Origin: an uncultured Collinsella sp.
GTDB lineage: Bacteria > Actinomycetota > Coriobacteriia > Coriobacteriales > Coriobacteriaceae
Length of the DNA: 17,787 nt
Direction of reading: 5' to 3'
Assembly: GCA_959026725.1 (NCBI GenBank)
Contig: CAUFMG010000023.1
Location: 1 to 17,787 of the forward strand
The notes beneath the pieces were generated by a model that was not told the origin of the DNA, did not search any database, and saw only the letters and a list, made by a program, of their open reading frames with translations. The translations under genes and the position numbers were made by a program. The number at the start of each line of letters is the position of its first letter. Position 1 is the first letter of the stretch. Below, in pieces: positions 6,458 to 14,539 of this stretch.

Positions 6458-8641
6458 CTAATAGGTTATTTCATATAGAACGAATCCGTTTGCTGAACCT
6501 AATTGCGTAATCCGCAGTTGATCAGATGAAAACTCCGTCAAATCCCTACTAGACAAAACGTACTTCACATTAAGCTGTCTTAGATTATCTTCAGTCAAAT
6601 TAACTGTGAAGAGATCATCCTGAGTGGAATTAAAAGACGTAGACGGAGTGAATACATTTGCAATGATATGAGCATACCTATTGTATGCGTACTCATTCTC
6701 GTTATTATCATCGATAGAATTCCAACGCGCCAGATCAGGATAAGCATTGGTCGAGTTAATTACAGGCGCTCCATACGCAGCGCAAAGATTGGCAACTGTC
6801 CAAGAACCATCGACAACCCATTTAACTGAATAATCATCCTTGTCAGCGAACTGATCAACAAGAGACGCCAACTCCGTTTCGGTAAGCGGAGCTGCACCAA
6901 TTTGTATTGGATTGATACAGCAACCAGGAATTACACCGAAGCAAATAGCAAATGCGACAAATAAACCAATGCAGTTTTTACCAAGGATAAATGCGCTGAA
7001 CAAAAGGCAGGAAACTGCACAAAGCAATATCAGCATCAAAAGATACAATTTCCTTGCGACAAGATACTTGGCGGAAAGAAGAATATAAATCTGGAATACT
7101 GAACTTAAACAGATTCCAATCACTAGCAAAACCAACAAAGAACTAATTTGGCTATTAGCCTCTTGGAATTCTTTGGCTTTTTTAACAGATATCAAGAAAA
7201 GAAGAAGCTCTAAGTACCCAATAGGAAATAAAAGCCGCAGAACAGGTACGTTATACATCAAGGTAATTCGGGATAAAAATGACGGGAAGCCAACGAAGGC
7301 AAAAAGAAGGAAAAATAACTGAAGGACTAGTAGTGCAATTAAATGCCAATCTCGCTTTTTGATGATACAGGACAGAGACGCAAGAGTCCCAAGAGGGAAA
7401 AAGCAGAGAATGGTGGCAATTTCACATTCATTTGAAACCAAAGGCGTATCAAAAGCATAAAAAAGAGAAAGCGCATTCGAAAAAAGTTCGGGAAGCCCGC
7501 TTCCTCCGGTTTCAAAGCGCGCGCCCGGATAAACCGTATTAACAACAGATGCCATTGCTTCAGAGGACTGGAAAAAAGCGAAAAATACAAGTCCTGCCGA
7601 AACCAGCAAACAGAAGATCGAAGTTAAAGTGTCACTAATTGACCACGCAAGCACCGAACGGTACTCGCCAGACTTAAGGATTCGACAATAATCAATTGCC
7701 CTGAAAACTCCCATGAGGGCAAAAATGTAGAAAAAAGGAACCATCCAAGCGGGATACATGAGCATTATGTAACAACCGCATAACCATGCAATAGCAACAA
7801 TCGCAATGACTCTAGTGCTCCTTTTACGAGTAAAGAGCGTCTTATCTAATAACAAAACAAGGGCTTGACCGTAAAGAACCACCTCGCCTGTACCCCACCA
7901 CTGAATCAGCGGCGAAAAACAAAGCAATATTGAAAAGAGCAAACTGAGTGGCTTTGATTTAATCATGAGGAAAGCGCAGTCAAAGGAAACCAGGACCATA
8001 ATGCATAGCTTCATGGACCAAGCAAACGCTAAACCCGATTCAAAACCAAATACCAAATAGCCCCAAAGCACTGGACGAAATAACGAAATTACACTCCAGC
8101 AGGCAGCACCATAAACCATCCGGACATCTGTTATATCTCCTCTTAAGATTTCCGAAATTGGCGCATAATCATTATGAGACTGAGACAATTGAAATAAAGT
8201 ACCGACTGAAAACTCATCGCTTCGAAGAGACCTAGGTATACCCCAGATGGGAGTCCCGGCGTTCTCAGGAAGCATAATGCTCCACATGCCAAGCGATGAG
8301 CCGCTGACTTTAAACACCACCGCAAGCATTGCGACAGAAATACCGATTATCCATCGATATTTATATATAAAATCGCTTTTATACTCGATCAGCTTGATTG
8401 CTGAGAATAAAAACGCAACGGTCAATCCACCGATGATGAGAACAGACATACCGTTATTGAGCAGCGAGCTAGCAGTTGTAACACCGATCTTTCCGTAGAA
8501 GCTACAAACATAGTTAACAAATAAAGATAAGTAAATAAGCGCAAACAAAAAAGATAGCGCAAAACAAGCAGCCCGATAAAGATGAAAATTATCGTTATGC
8601 AAATTATTGCTTCGGTCTTCTGAGGTAAGGTACTTATTCAT
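6458..8641 (-). CDS. Polytopic membrane protein, GT-C-type glycosyltransferase candidate
   Basis: The 727-residue protein has many hydrophobic segments from about residue 24 to 560, then a soluble C-terminal part (about 570-727) ending in NVKYVLSSRDL-like sequence. Between the early membrane segments lies an extracytoplasmic loop with GIPRSLRSDEF (134-144). This R-x2-R-S-D-E motif is typical of large bacterial GT-C-like proteins that use polyprenyl-phosphate sugars, and the acidic pair D142/E143 is the likely catalytic site. It follows a GT2 polyprenyl-phosphate sugar synthase and a DUF2304 protein, as GacL follows GacI and GacJ in group A Streptococcus. The inferred role is side-chain transfer outside the membrane. 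YfhO-like transferases share the architecture. The gene is very AT-rich (33% GC by count in 6661-6720). The ATG at 8641 lacks a well-spaced ribosome site. Confidence 0.82.
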   Translation of the reverse strand: MNKYLTSEDRSNNLHNDNFHLYRAACFALSFLFALIYLSLFVNYVCSFYGKIGVTTASSLLNNGMSVLIIGGLTVAFLFSAIKLIEYKSDFIYKYRWIIGISVAMLAVVFKVSGSSLGMWSIMLPENAGTPIWGIPRSLRSDEFSVGTLFQLSQSHNDYAPISEILRGDITDVRMVYGAACWSVISLFRPVLWGYLVFGFESGLAFAWSMKLCIMVLVSFDCAFLMIKSKPLSLLFSILLCFSPLIQWWGTGEVVLYGQALVLLLDKTLFTRKRSTRVIAIVAIAWLCGCYIMLMYPAWMVPFFYIFALMGVFRAIDYCRILKSGEYRSVLAWSISDTLTSIFCLLVSAGLVFFAFFQSSEAMASVVNTVYPGARFETGGSGLPELFSNALSLFYAFDTPLVSNECEIATILCFFPLGTLASLSCIIKKRDWHLIALLVLQLFFLLFAFVGFPSFLSRITLMYNVPVLRLLFPIGYLELLLFLISVKKAKEFQEANSQISSLLVLLVIGICLSSVFQIYILLSAKYLVARKLYLLMLILLCAVSCLLFSAFILGKNCIGLFVAFAICFGVIPGCCINPIQIGAAPLTETELASLVDQFADKDDYSVKWVVDGSWTVANLCAAYGAPVINSTNAYPDLARWNSIDDNNENEYAYNRYAHIIANVFTPSTSFNSTQDDLFTVNLTEDNLRQLNVKYVLSSRDLTEFSSDQLRITQLGSANGFVLYEITY

Positions 8642-8666
8642 ACGAGTTATTAAACTCCATCTTTAT

Positions 8667-9023
8667 CTAACCCTGCTGGTTGCGCAAAGTATCGTTCTCA
8701 TTTTCAAGAATCGCAATGCGTTGAGTTAAGTTTTTACAAGCCGTAACGAGTCTGCTGATCGCAATACTGAGAGATAGAGAAATCATCAATAAAAGTACTA
8801 CTGCGACGAGAAAGGCGAAATTCGAAGGACTGATAAACCCAATACAATCTGAAATTCGATAAATCAACTCCGGAAAGCAAACGCTAAATAATGCCACCAC
8901 GCACAGGCAGAGCCATAGTAACGAGTACTTTAAAAGAAGCTTTCCTTTGCCGACTAAAGAAACGACATAAAAGAATAGACCACTAAAAATTACGCCAGCG
9001 CCCACGCGAATTATCATACTCAT
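8667..9023 (-). CDS. DUF2304 small membrane protein
   Basis: This protein of 118 residues has three hydrophobic segments (about 5-25, 30-50 and 65-90) followed by a short polar, coiled-coil-like tail (ENENDTLRNQ). Size and layout fit the DUF2304 family. GacJ, a member from group A Streptococcus, binds the GT2 enzyme GacI and stimulates polyprenyl-phosphate-GlcNAc synthesis. Its start overlaps the GT2 stop by ATGA (9020-9023), which indicates translational coupling and fits a fixed-ratio complex. Its partner would be the GT2 product of the preceding gene. Confidence 0.83.
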   Translation of the reverse strand: MSMIIRVGAGVIFSGLFFYVVSLVGKGKLLLKYSLLWLCLCVVALFSVCFPELIYRISDCIGFISPSNFAFLVAVVLLLMISLSLSIAISRLVTACKNLTQRIAILENENDTLRNQQG

Positions 9024-9733
9024 TGGTGAGCCGCCTTTCTATAAACAAAACAGGCCATGGAAATTGCGAGCGAAACTTTAATCATGTAATAAATTGATGA
9101 AAAGCCAGAAATAGATGACACTCCACCCTGTCTCTCACGCATAAGCACGGGAACCTCAACCACTGAAAGACCGGTTTTTAATGCTGCTGCAATAGATTCA
9201 GGCTCAGGGTAATCGTCTGGATAGTCCCTACAGAACAGGTCTATAGCCTTTTTACCGCACGCGCGAAATCCAGAAGTTGGATCTTTAATCGTTTTTCCGG
9301 TAAATAATCTCAACCAACCAGAAAGCCATCGGATACCTACTCTCCTTAAAAATGTTGATTGAAAGCCTTCTGTGGGCACGGCAAATCTGGAACCAATGGC
9401 TAAATCGGCACCATCAATAATTGGCTCGATTAAGCTCCCAATATAAGAAGGATCATGCTGACCATCACCGTCAACCTGAACATCAACGTCATAGCCTTGC
9501 CTGAGCGCATATTTATGACCGGCTTGAACGGCACCACCAATGCCTAAATTTTGCGGAAGATCAAGGACATTAAAGTCGTACTGACGACAGATAGATAGCG
9601 TATTATCGGTTGAGCCGTCATTCACAACAACATAATCATAGCCAGCCTCAACAACCGATGAAACAGTCTGAACAATATTGGCTTGCTCATTATAAGCAGG
9701 AATGATTACCAACACTCGCAACATGTCATCCAT
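9020..9733 (-). CDS. GT2 polyprenyl-phosphate sugar synthase (DPM1/GacI-like)
   Basis: The 237-residue protein has the DPM1-type GT2 core: VLVIIPAYNEQANI (8-20), VVVNDGSTDNT (35-45), NLGIGGAVQAG and the metal-binding DGDGQHD (D88, D90, D93). A hydrophobic stretch near residues 210-228 may anchor it to the membrane. Enzymes of this type move a sugar from a nucleotide donor to polyprenyl phosphate at the inner face. The donor cannot be told from sequence. It is coupled to the DUF2304 gene by a 4-nt overlap and lies 26 nt after the GT4 stop. The ATG at 9733 has a GGGG run 5 nt upstream; an internal ATG at 9724 is a possible alternative. Together with the two downstream genes it forms a three-component glycosylation module. 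Confidence 0.9.
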   Translation of the reverse strand: MDDMLRVLVIIPAYNEQANIVQTVSSVVEAGYDYVVVNDGSTDNTLSICRQYDFNVLDLPQNLGIGGAVQAGHKYALRQGYDVDVQVDGDGQHDPSYIGSLIEPIIDGADLAIGSRFAVPTEGFQSTFLRRVGIRWLSGWLRLFTGKTIKDPTSGFRACGKKAIDLFCRDYPDDYPEPESIAAALKTGLSVVEVPVLMRERQGGVSSISGFSSIYYMIKVSLAISMACFVYRKAAHQ

Positions 9734-9759
9734 TAAAACCCCAACGATCCAGATTGGAC

Positions 9760-11001
9760 CTAAGTTGAAAATAAAACCTGCTTAATTTTATCCAAACAAA
9801 CCTGTCTCGAAAAATGCTCACGATAATAATTGAAGCCATTAGATCCCAAAGCATCAATAGCGCCTTTTTTCATTGAACCAATTTTTACCATGTTGTTAGC
9901 AAGCGCATTTACATCTGAAGGATCGGAGACAAACCCGCATCTAGCAGAACGAACCGCATTGGCCCCTTCTCCGCGCATTACGGCAAGTATTGCCTTTGAA
10001 GAAGCCATACAGCTTGATATCTTGGCTGGAATAGTAAGCTCTAACTCAGGATTATCGGCAAATGGAGCAATCATTGCCGTTGCAATATCGGAGTACATGG
10101 GCACGACCTCGGGATCCACGCGCCCCAAAAACAAAACAGACTTATCAAGCCCCTTGCTTGAAACGAGCTTCTGCAGTTCTGCCCTAGACATGCCATCGCC
10201 AAGAATTAACAGCTTCATCTCGATAGAGTTCTCTGAAACTGCACGCGAGAATGCTTCAATAACCGTATCAAGCCCTTGGGCGGGGGTTATAGAACCAGCA
10301 AATAGGAAGACGCATTGATTTTTGAACTGAGATCTTAGTTCCGATGAGACTAGCTTTTGCTCGTAACTTTCCTCGCAATGTTGAGGTATTACGCCTATCG
10401 AAACATCCGAATTCAAAGGCTTGACTCTATGAAACAGGTTATCAGCCAAAGAGTCGCTCAAAGCAATCAGCTTATTGCAGGCCGCATACTGCTTGTCGCA
10501 AAAAGATTTGGCAAAAGACCTCAGAAAACTGCTTTGGACATTCAAGACTGTGTAAAGGTTCTCGGGCCAAATATCCAAGACATAAGTTACTAGAGGACAT
10601 TTATTTCGCCATGCAGCAACCCTTGCAGGAATTACCATCAAAATAGGACTTGTGTTATAGCAAAATACAACGTCATACTTCTTTTTGAGCCTCATAGCTC
10701 TAAAAGAAGCAGTAATTGGCCAGCTAATATAGTTCAGAAAAATGCGTATCGAAGTATTACCCTTACGACGGATTTCACCAGATCGAAAAACGGACGCACC
10801 GAAATAATCGTCTCGGCGGTGACCGAAATAACCATATCCATCAGACCATTCGCCTGAAGGATAATTAGGGATGCCGCAGAGAACATCTACGCTTATTCCG
10901 TCTTCAACAAATCCCCTCACCAAGTCATTAATTCGAAAAGATTCCGGATAGAAATGCTGCGTAACAACAAGCATTTTCTTACCAGCACATGAGCTAGTCA
11001 T
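9760..11001 (-). CDS. GT4 glycosyltransferase, WbuB-like, probable FucNAc transferase
   Basis: This 413-residue GT-B enzyme opens MTSSCAGKKMLVVTQHFYPE, followed by SFRINDLVRGF and GIPNYPSG. This N-terminus is seen in WbuB/WbjE-type GT4 enzymes. The C-terminal domain has FLFAGSITPAQGLDTVIEAF and LLILGDG, the donor-site segments of GT4. The start is fixed by the TAATG junction with capG at 10999-11003, where stop and start share one base. A longer frame continuing upstream to 11244 only reads through capG out of frame. Because it directly follows the last UDP-L-FucNAc gene and related enzymes in E. coli and Pseudomonas loci transfer FucNAc or QuiNAc, it is a good candidate for the FucNAc transferase. 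That assignment is inference. Confidence 0.88.
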   Translation of the reverse strand: MTSSCAGKKMLVVTQHFYPESFRINDLVRGFVEDGISVDVLCGIPNYPSGEWSDGYGYFGHRRDDYFGASVFRSGEIRRKGNTSIRIFLNYISWPITASFRAMRLKKKYDVVFCYNTSPILMVIPARVAAWRNKCPLVTYVLDIWPENLYTVLNVQSSFLRSFAKSFCDKQYAACNKLIALSDSLADNLFHRVKPLNSDVSIGVIPQHCEESYEQKLVSSELRSQFKNQCVFLFAGSITPAQGLDTVIEAFSRAVSENSIEMKLLILGDGMSRAELQKLVSSKGLDKSVLFLGRVDPEVVPMYSDIATAMIAPFADNPELELTIPAKISSCMASSKAILAVMRGEGANAVRSARCGFVSDPSDVNALANNMVKIGSMKKGAIDALGSNGFNYYREHFSRQVCLDKIKQVLFST

Positions 11002-12176
11002 TAAACGCTCTTCCTCCACACCATCTTGTCCACGACGCCGGTGTAGCTCTGGATGATCTTGACCACCTTGGTGGACACGGTCTCGTCGGCGTAATCGGGC
11101 ACGGGCGCCTCGGGCAGCGACCCCTCCGCATCGAGCTCGACGGCGGTGTGGACGGCCTGGAGCAGGCCCCTCTCGGAGATGCCGGCGAGCGTGAAGCAGG
11201 CCTTGTCCAGCGCCTCGGGGCGCTCGGTGGAGGTGCGGATACACACCGCTGGGAACGGGCGGCCGACGCTCGCGAAGAAGCTGGACTCCTCGGGCAGGGT
11301 GCCGGAGTCGGAGACCACGGCGAAGGCGTTCATCTGCAGGCAGTTGTAGTCGTGGAACCCCATAGGCTCGTGCATGCGCACGCGCGGGTCCAGCTGGAAG
11401 CCGGTGGCCTCCAGGCGCTTGCGGGAGCGCGGGTGGCAGGAGTACAGGATCGGCATGTCGTATTTCTCGGCCAGCGCGTTGACCGCGGTGAACAGGCTCG
11501 TGAAGTTCGCCTCGGTGTCGATGTTCTCCTCGCGGTGTGCCGACAGCAGCATGTAGCGCCTGGGCTCCAGTCCGAGCTCGGAGAGGATATGGGACCCCTC
11601 GATCTTGTCAAGGTTGGCGCGCAGCACCTCGGCCATGGGCGAGCCCGTGACGTAGGTGCGCTCGGGTGCGCAGCCGGTGTCCTTGAGGTAGCGGCGTGCG
11701 TGCTCGGAGTAGGCCAGGTTGACGTCGGAGATCACGTCGACGATGCGTCGGTTGGTCTCCTCGGGCAGGCACTCGTCCTTGCAGCGGTTGCCCGCCTCCA
11801 TGTGGAAGATGGGGATGTGCAGGCGCTTGGCCGCGATGGCGGACAGGCAGCTGTTGGTGTCGCCAAGGATCAGGAGCGCGTCGGGCCGCACCTGGACCAT
11901 CAGCTTGTAGGAGGCCGCGATGATGTTGCCGACGGTCTCGCCCAGGTCCGCGCCAACGGCGTCCAGGTAGACGTCCGGATCGTCCAGCGACAGGTCGCGG
12001 AAGAAGATGCCGTTGAGCGTGTAGTCGTAGTTCTGGCCGGTGTGCGCCAGCAGGCAGTCGAAGTGGCGGCGGCACTTCTTGATGACCTCGGAAAGGCGAA
12101 TGACCTCGGGGCGCGTGCCCACGATGATCAGGAGCTTCAGGCGGCCGTCGTCTTTAAAACAAATATTGGAATTCAT
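11001..12176 (-). CDS. capG: UDP-N-acetylglucosamine 2-epimerase family, CapG/FnlC type
   Basis: The 391-residue non-hydrolysing 2-epimerase shows GTRPEVIR (20-27), LGDTNS (104-109), HMEAGNRC (125-132), PEETNRRIVD (138-147) and SAHREEN, all hallmarks of the WecB/CapG fold. As the third enzyme of UDP-L-FucNAc synthesis it would invert C2 of the CapF product. capE and capF upstream make CapG/FnlC more likely than plain WecB (UDP-ManNAc). The ATG at 12176 has AAGGA 5 nt upstream. The stop overlaps the start of the next GT4 by one base. The gene is GC-rich, but its first codons (around 12150-12176) are AT-rich, a possible junction with the preceding AT-rich GT4. It is separated from capF by that GT4. 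Confidence 0.93.
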   Translation of the reverse strand: MNSNICFKDDGRLKLLIIVGTRPEVIRLSEVIKKCRRHFDCLLAHTGQNYDYTLNGIFFRDLSLDDPDVYLDAVGADLGETVGNIIAASYKLMVQVRPDALLILGDTNSCLSAIAAKRLHIPIFHMEAGNRCKDECLPEETNRRIVDVISDVNLAYSEHARRYLKDTGCAPERTYVTGSPMAEVLRANLDKIEGSHILSELGLEPRRYMLLSAHREENIDTEANFTSLFTAVNALAEKYDMPILYSCHPRSRKRLEATGFQLDPRVRMHEPMGFHDYNCLQMNAFAVVSDSGTLPEESSFFASVGRPFPAVCIRTSTERPEALDKACFTLAGISERGLLQAVHTAVELDAEGSLPEAPVPDYADETVSTKVVKIIQSYTGVVDKMVWRKSV

Positions 12177-12196
12177 AGGTTTCCTTAAAACAGAGT

Positions 12197-13315
12197 CTAG
12201 TATTTTGCCAACAGTAATGAGGCGGCCTGCACGTCACCACATTCAACAAGTTTCGAATCGTCCCTGTGCAAAGTCTCAGAGCATCCGCCGACATCGTAAC
12301 AAACGACTGGCAGCCCACAAGCCTCAGCCTCAAGATTGACCGTAGGGTAGTTATCCTCGTATGTTGGATTGAATAGAACAGAGGCAGAACTATAAAGTGA
12401 GGCCAACTCTATCTGAGAGTCGGTTCGTGGAATACCGACGATCTCTGGCGGCAGCGCCCGCATCTGTTTGGCACTTAAACCAACGAGTACGATGGAATAC
12501 TTGGAGCGATCAAGCCTGTCAGCGAGAGTATAAAAGTCTGATAACCCCTTGCGTTTTGACCATGGAGACGCAACACCTAAAATAATATTTCTAGAATCGA
12601 GACCGTATTTCTCTTTAACACTAGATACTTCGCCATTGGATCGCGGCCTGAATATATCGAGGTCAATCGTATTATGTGCAACTTCTATCGGATACTTTGA
12701 CAAAAAGCTTGAAGCAACCAGTTCGGCCAACCATTTAGAAGGAGTGACAATTGTCAATCGGTCGGAAGGCAACGAAGTGAATAACGAACGTTTAGCCTCA
12801 TAATTCCATTTGCATGAACCAGAATTGATAGTTGGAGGATATCCCATAAGCTGTGGACATTTCGTGGTACCGCAGCCGCTTTTCCATTGATTGCAGTCAG
12901 CATATGTGAAATACGGACAATGGCCGGTAAAAGCCCAACAGTCATGCAAAGTCCATACAACACGACAATCAGATATCGACAACCATTTAAATAGCCTATC
13001 AATATTCAAATAGTAACCATGAATGTTGTGCAAGTGAACCACATCAGGACCAAACTCATCAAGGCGATGAATCAACGCCTCGGTTTGCCTCACTGAATGA
13101 AAACCAATCTTCCCGTCAAGGAAAGTAAGTCCAACGTCGAGTATAAAATTAGCCGATGACCCAAAGCAGTACTCACTGGCACTACTTGCTGGCCTTCTTC
13201 TACCCCAGCAAGCAAGCGATTCGCATCCCTGATCTATAAGAGCAAAATGCTCCTTCATCATAATGCGCCCAGTGGATCCATTTGGAACGCTATTAATGTG
13301 AGCGTATCTGGTCAA
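12197..13315 (-). CDS. GT4 glycosyltransferase inserted between capF and capG
   Basis: This 372-residue GT-B enzyme has the N-terminal HINSVPNGSTGRIM (acceptor side), a cysteine-rich region with HDCWAFTGHCPYF and CNQWKSGCGTTKCP (about 124-156) typical of a subgroup of capsular GT4 enzymes, and the C-terminal ASPWSKRKGL plus NLEAEACGLPVVCYDVGG, which holds the GT4 E-x7-E type donor site. The start is a TTG at 13315. It is needed to include the conserved HINSV block, and AGAGG lies just upstream, overlapping the capF stop. It is AT-rich while both flanking cap genes are GC-rich, suggesting separate origin. The sugar it transfers is unknown. Confidence 0.88.
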   Translation of the reverse strand: MTRYAHINSVPNGSTGRIMMKEHFALIDQGCESLACWGRRRPASSASEYCFGSSANFILDVGLTFLDGKIGFHSVRQTEALIHRLDEFGPDVVHLHNIHGYYLNIDRLFKWLSISDCRVVWTLHDCWAFTGHCPYFTYADCNQWKSGCGTTKCPQLMGYPPTINSGSCKWNYEAKRSLFTSLPSDRLTIVTPSKWLAELVASSFLSKYPIEVAHNTIDLDIFRPRSNGEVSSVKEKYGLDSRNIILGVASPWSKRKGLSDFYTLADRLDRSKYSIVLVGLSAKQMRALPPEIVGIPRTDSQIELASLYSSASVLFNPTYEDNYPTVNLEAEACGLPVVCYDVGGCSETLHRDDSKLVECGDVQAASLLLAKY

Positions 13316-13317
13316 AA

Positions 13318-13322
13318 CCTCT
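13318..13322 (-). promoter_or_regulatory. Ribosome site for the TTG-started GT4
   Basis: AGAGG on the minus strand, overlapping the capF stop codon and only 2 nt from the TTG start. The close spacing may lower translation relative to capF. Confidence 0.45.
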
Positions 13323-14538
13323 AGACTTCCTCGTAGTAGGTGTCGGGGTTCTCGGGGTCAAAAGGCTCGTTGGCCCACATGACCGTCACGAGGTCCTCGG
13401 TGTCGGACAGGTTGGTGATGGAGTGCGTGTAGCCGGGAATCATCTCCACGGCGCGCATGTCCGAGCCAGAGACGACGTACTCGTCGACGGGGAACTGGTT
13501 GCCCTCGGCGTCCTCCCCCACCTTCCTCAGCTTGATGCTCGCGGTGCCGGAGACCACCAGGAACCTCTCCCACTTGCTCATGTGCCAGTGGTTGCCCTTG
13601 GTGATGCCGGGCTTCGAGACGTTGATGGAGACCTGGCCGCGCTCCGGCGTGCGCAGGAACTCGGTGAACGAGCCGCGGTCATCCACGTTCGGCTTGAGGC
13701 CGTAGGCGAAGTGCCCCGGCTCGTAGTAGGACAGGAACGTGCTCCAGAGCTTCTTGGAGAAGGAGCCCTCCGCCAGGTCGGGCACGGAAAGCGTCTCGCG
13801 GCTGTCGCGGAAGCACCCGAGCAGGTAGACGATCTCGCCCAGGGACTTCACGTCGGTCTGGGGGACGTAGCAGAAGTCCTCCCCCTCGACGCGCTCGAGG
13901 CCCTCGTAGCCGCAGCGGTGTTCCTCCCCCAGCAGGGCGCCCAGCATCTCGTCGACCAGGTCGTCGATGTAGAGGAGCTCCAGCTCGACCGAGGGGTCGT
14001 TCACGGTGTAGGGGCGGCCGTTGGCGATGGCGTCGCAGAAGGTCGCCACGGCGGAGTTGTAGCAAGGTCGGCACCACTTGCCGTAGAGGTTCGGGAAGCG
14101 GTAGATGAGGACAGGAGCGCCCGTGCGCTCCGAGTACTCGCGGAACAGGCCCTCCCCCGCGAGCTTGGACTCGCCGTAGACCGAGCCCTCGAAGCGGCCC
14201 GACAGGCTCGCCTGCGCGGAGCTGGACAGCATGACGGGGCACGTGTTGCCGTGGCGCTCGAGGGCGTCGAGCAGCGTGGAGGCGAACCCGAAGTTGCCCT
14301 CCATGAACTCGGACTGCTCCTTGGGGCGGTTGACGCCGGCCAGGTTGAACACGAAGTCGGCGCGGGAGCAGCAGTCATCGAGCTCCCCGGGCGTCGAGTC
14401 GATGTCGTACTCCATAACCTCGAGCGGGAGCAGGCCCGAGTATTTCTCGCGGCGGTCCTTGCCGTCCCTTATGTTCTTGAGGGCGCAGCAGAGGTTCCTG
14501 CCGACGAAGCCCCTGGCGCCGGTGACGAGTATGCGCAC
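13321..14538 (-). CDS. capF: Bifunctional capsular epimerase/reductase CapF (SDR + cupin)
   Basis: The 405-residue protein has an N-terminal Rossmann domain with GARGFVG (7-13) and catalytic Y121-x3-K125 in VYGESKLAGE. The C-terminal cupin (about 280-390) carries KGNHWHMSKWE, with H317, H319 and E324 as likely zinc ligands and H372 beyond. This two-domain layout is that of CapF, the second enzyme of UDP-L-FucNAc synthesis: the cupin epimerises at C3 and the SDR domain reduces the 4-keto group with NADPH. It is somewhat longer than Staphylococcus aureus CapF. The start is a GTG at 14538, one base after the capE stop, so translation is probably coupled. The gene is GC-rich throughout. Confidence 0.95.
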   Translation of the reverse strand: MRILVTGARGFVGRNLCCALKNIRDGKDRREKYSGLLPLEVMEYDIDSTPGELDDCCSRADFVFNLAGVNRPKEQSEFMEGNFGFASTLLDALERHGNTCPVMLSSSAQASLSGRFEGSVYGESKLAGEGLFREYSERTGAPVLIYRFPNLYGKWCRPCYNSAVATFCDAIANGRPYTVNDPSVELELLYIDDLVDEMLGALLGEEHRCGYEGLERVEGEDFCYVPQTDVKSLGEIVYLLGCFRDSRETLSVPDLAEGSFSKKLWSTFLSYYEPGHFAYGLKPNVDDRGSFTEFLRTPERGQVSINVSKPGITKGNHWHMSKWERFLVVSGTASIKLRKVGEDAEGNQFPVDEYVVSGSDMRAVEMIPGYTHSITNLSDTEDLVTVMWANEPFDPENPDTYYEEV

Positions 14539-14539
14539 C

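Noticed and set aside
11002..11244. In-frame upstream extension of the GT4 gene ending at 9760, giving a 494-residue protein
   Set aside because: The extra part is Arg/Ala-rich low-complexity translation of capG in another frame; the true start is the ATG in the TAATG junction at 10999-11003.
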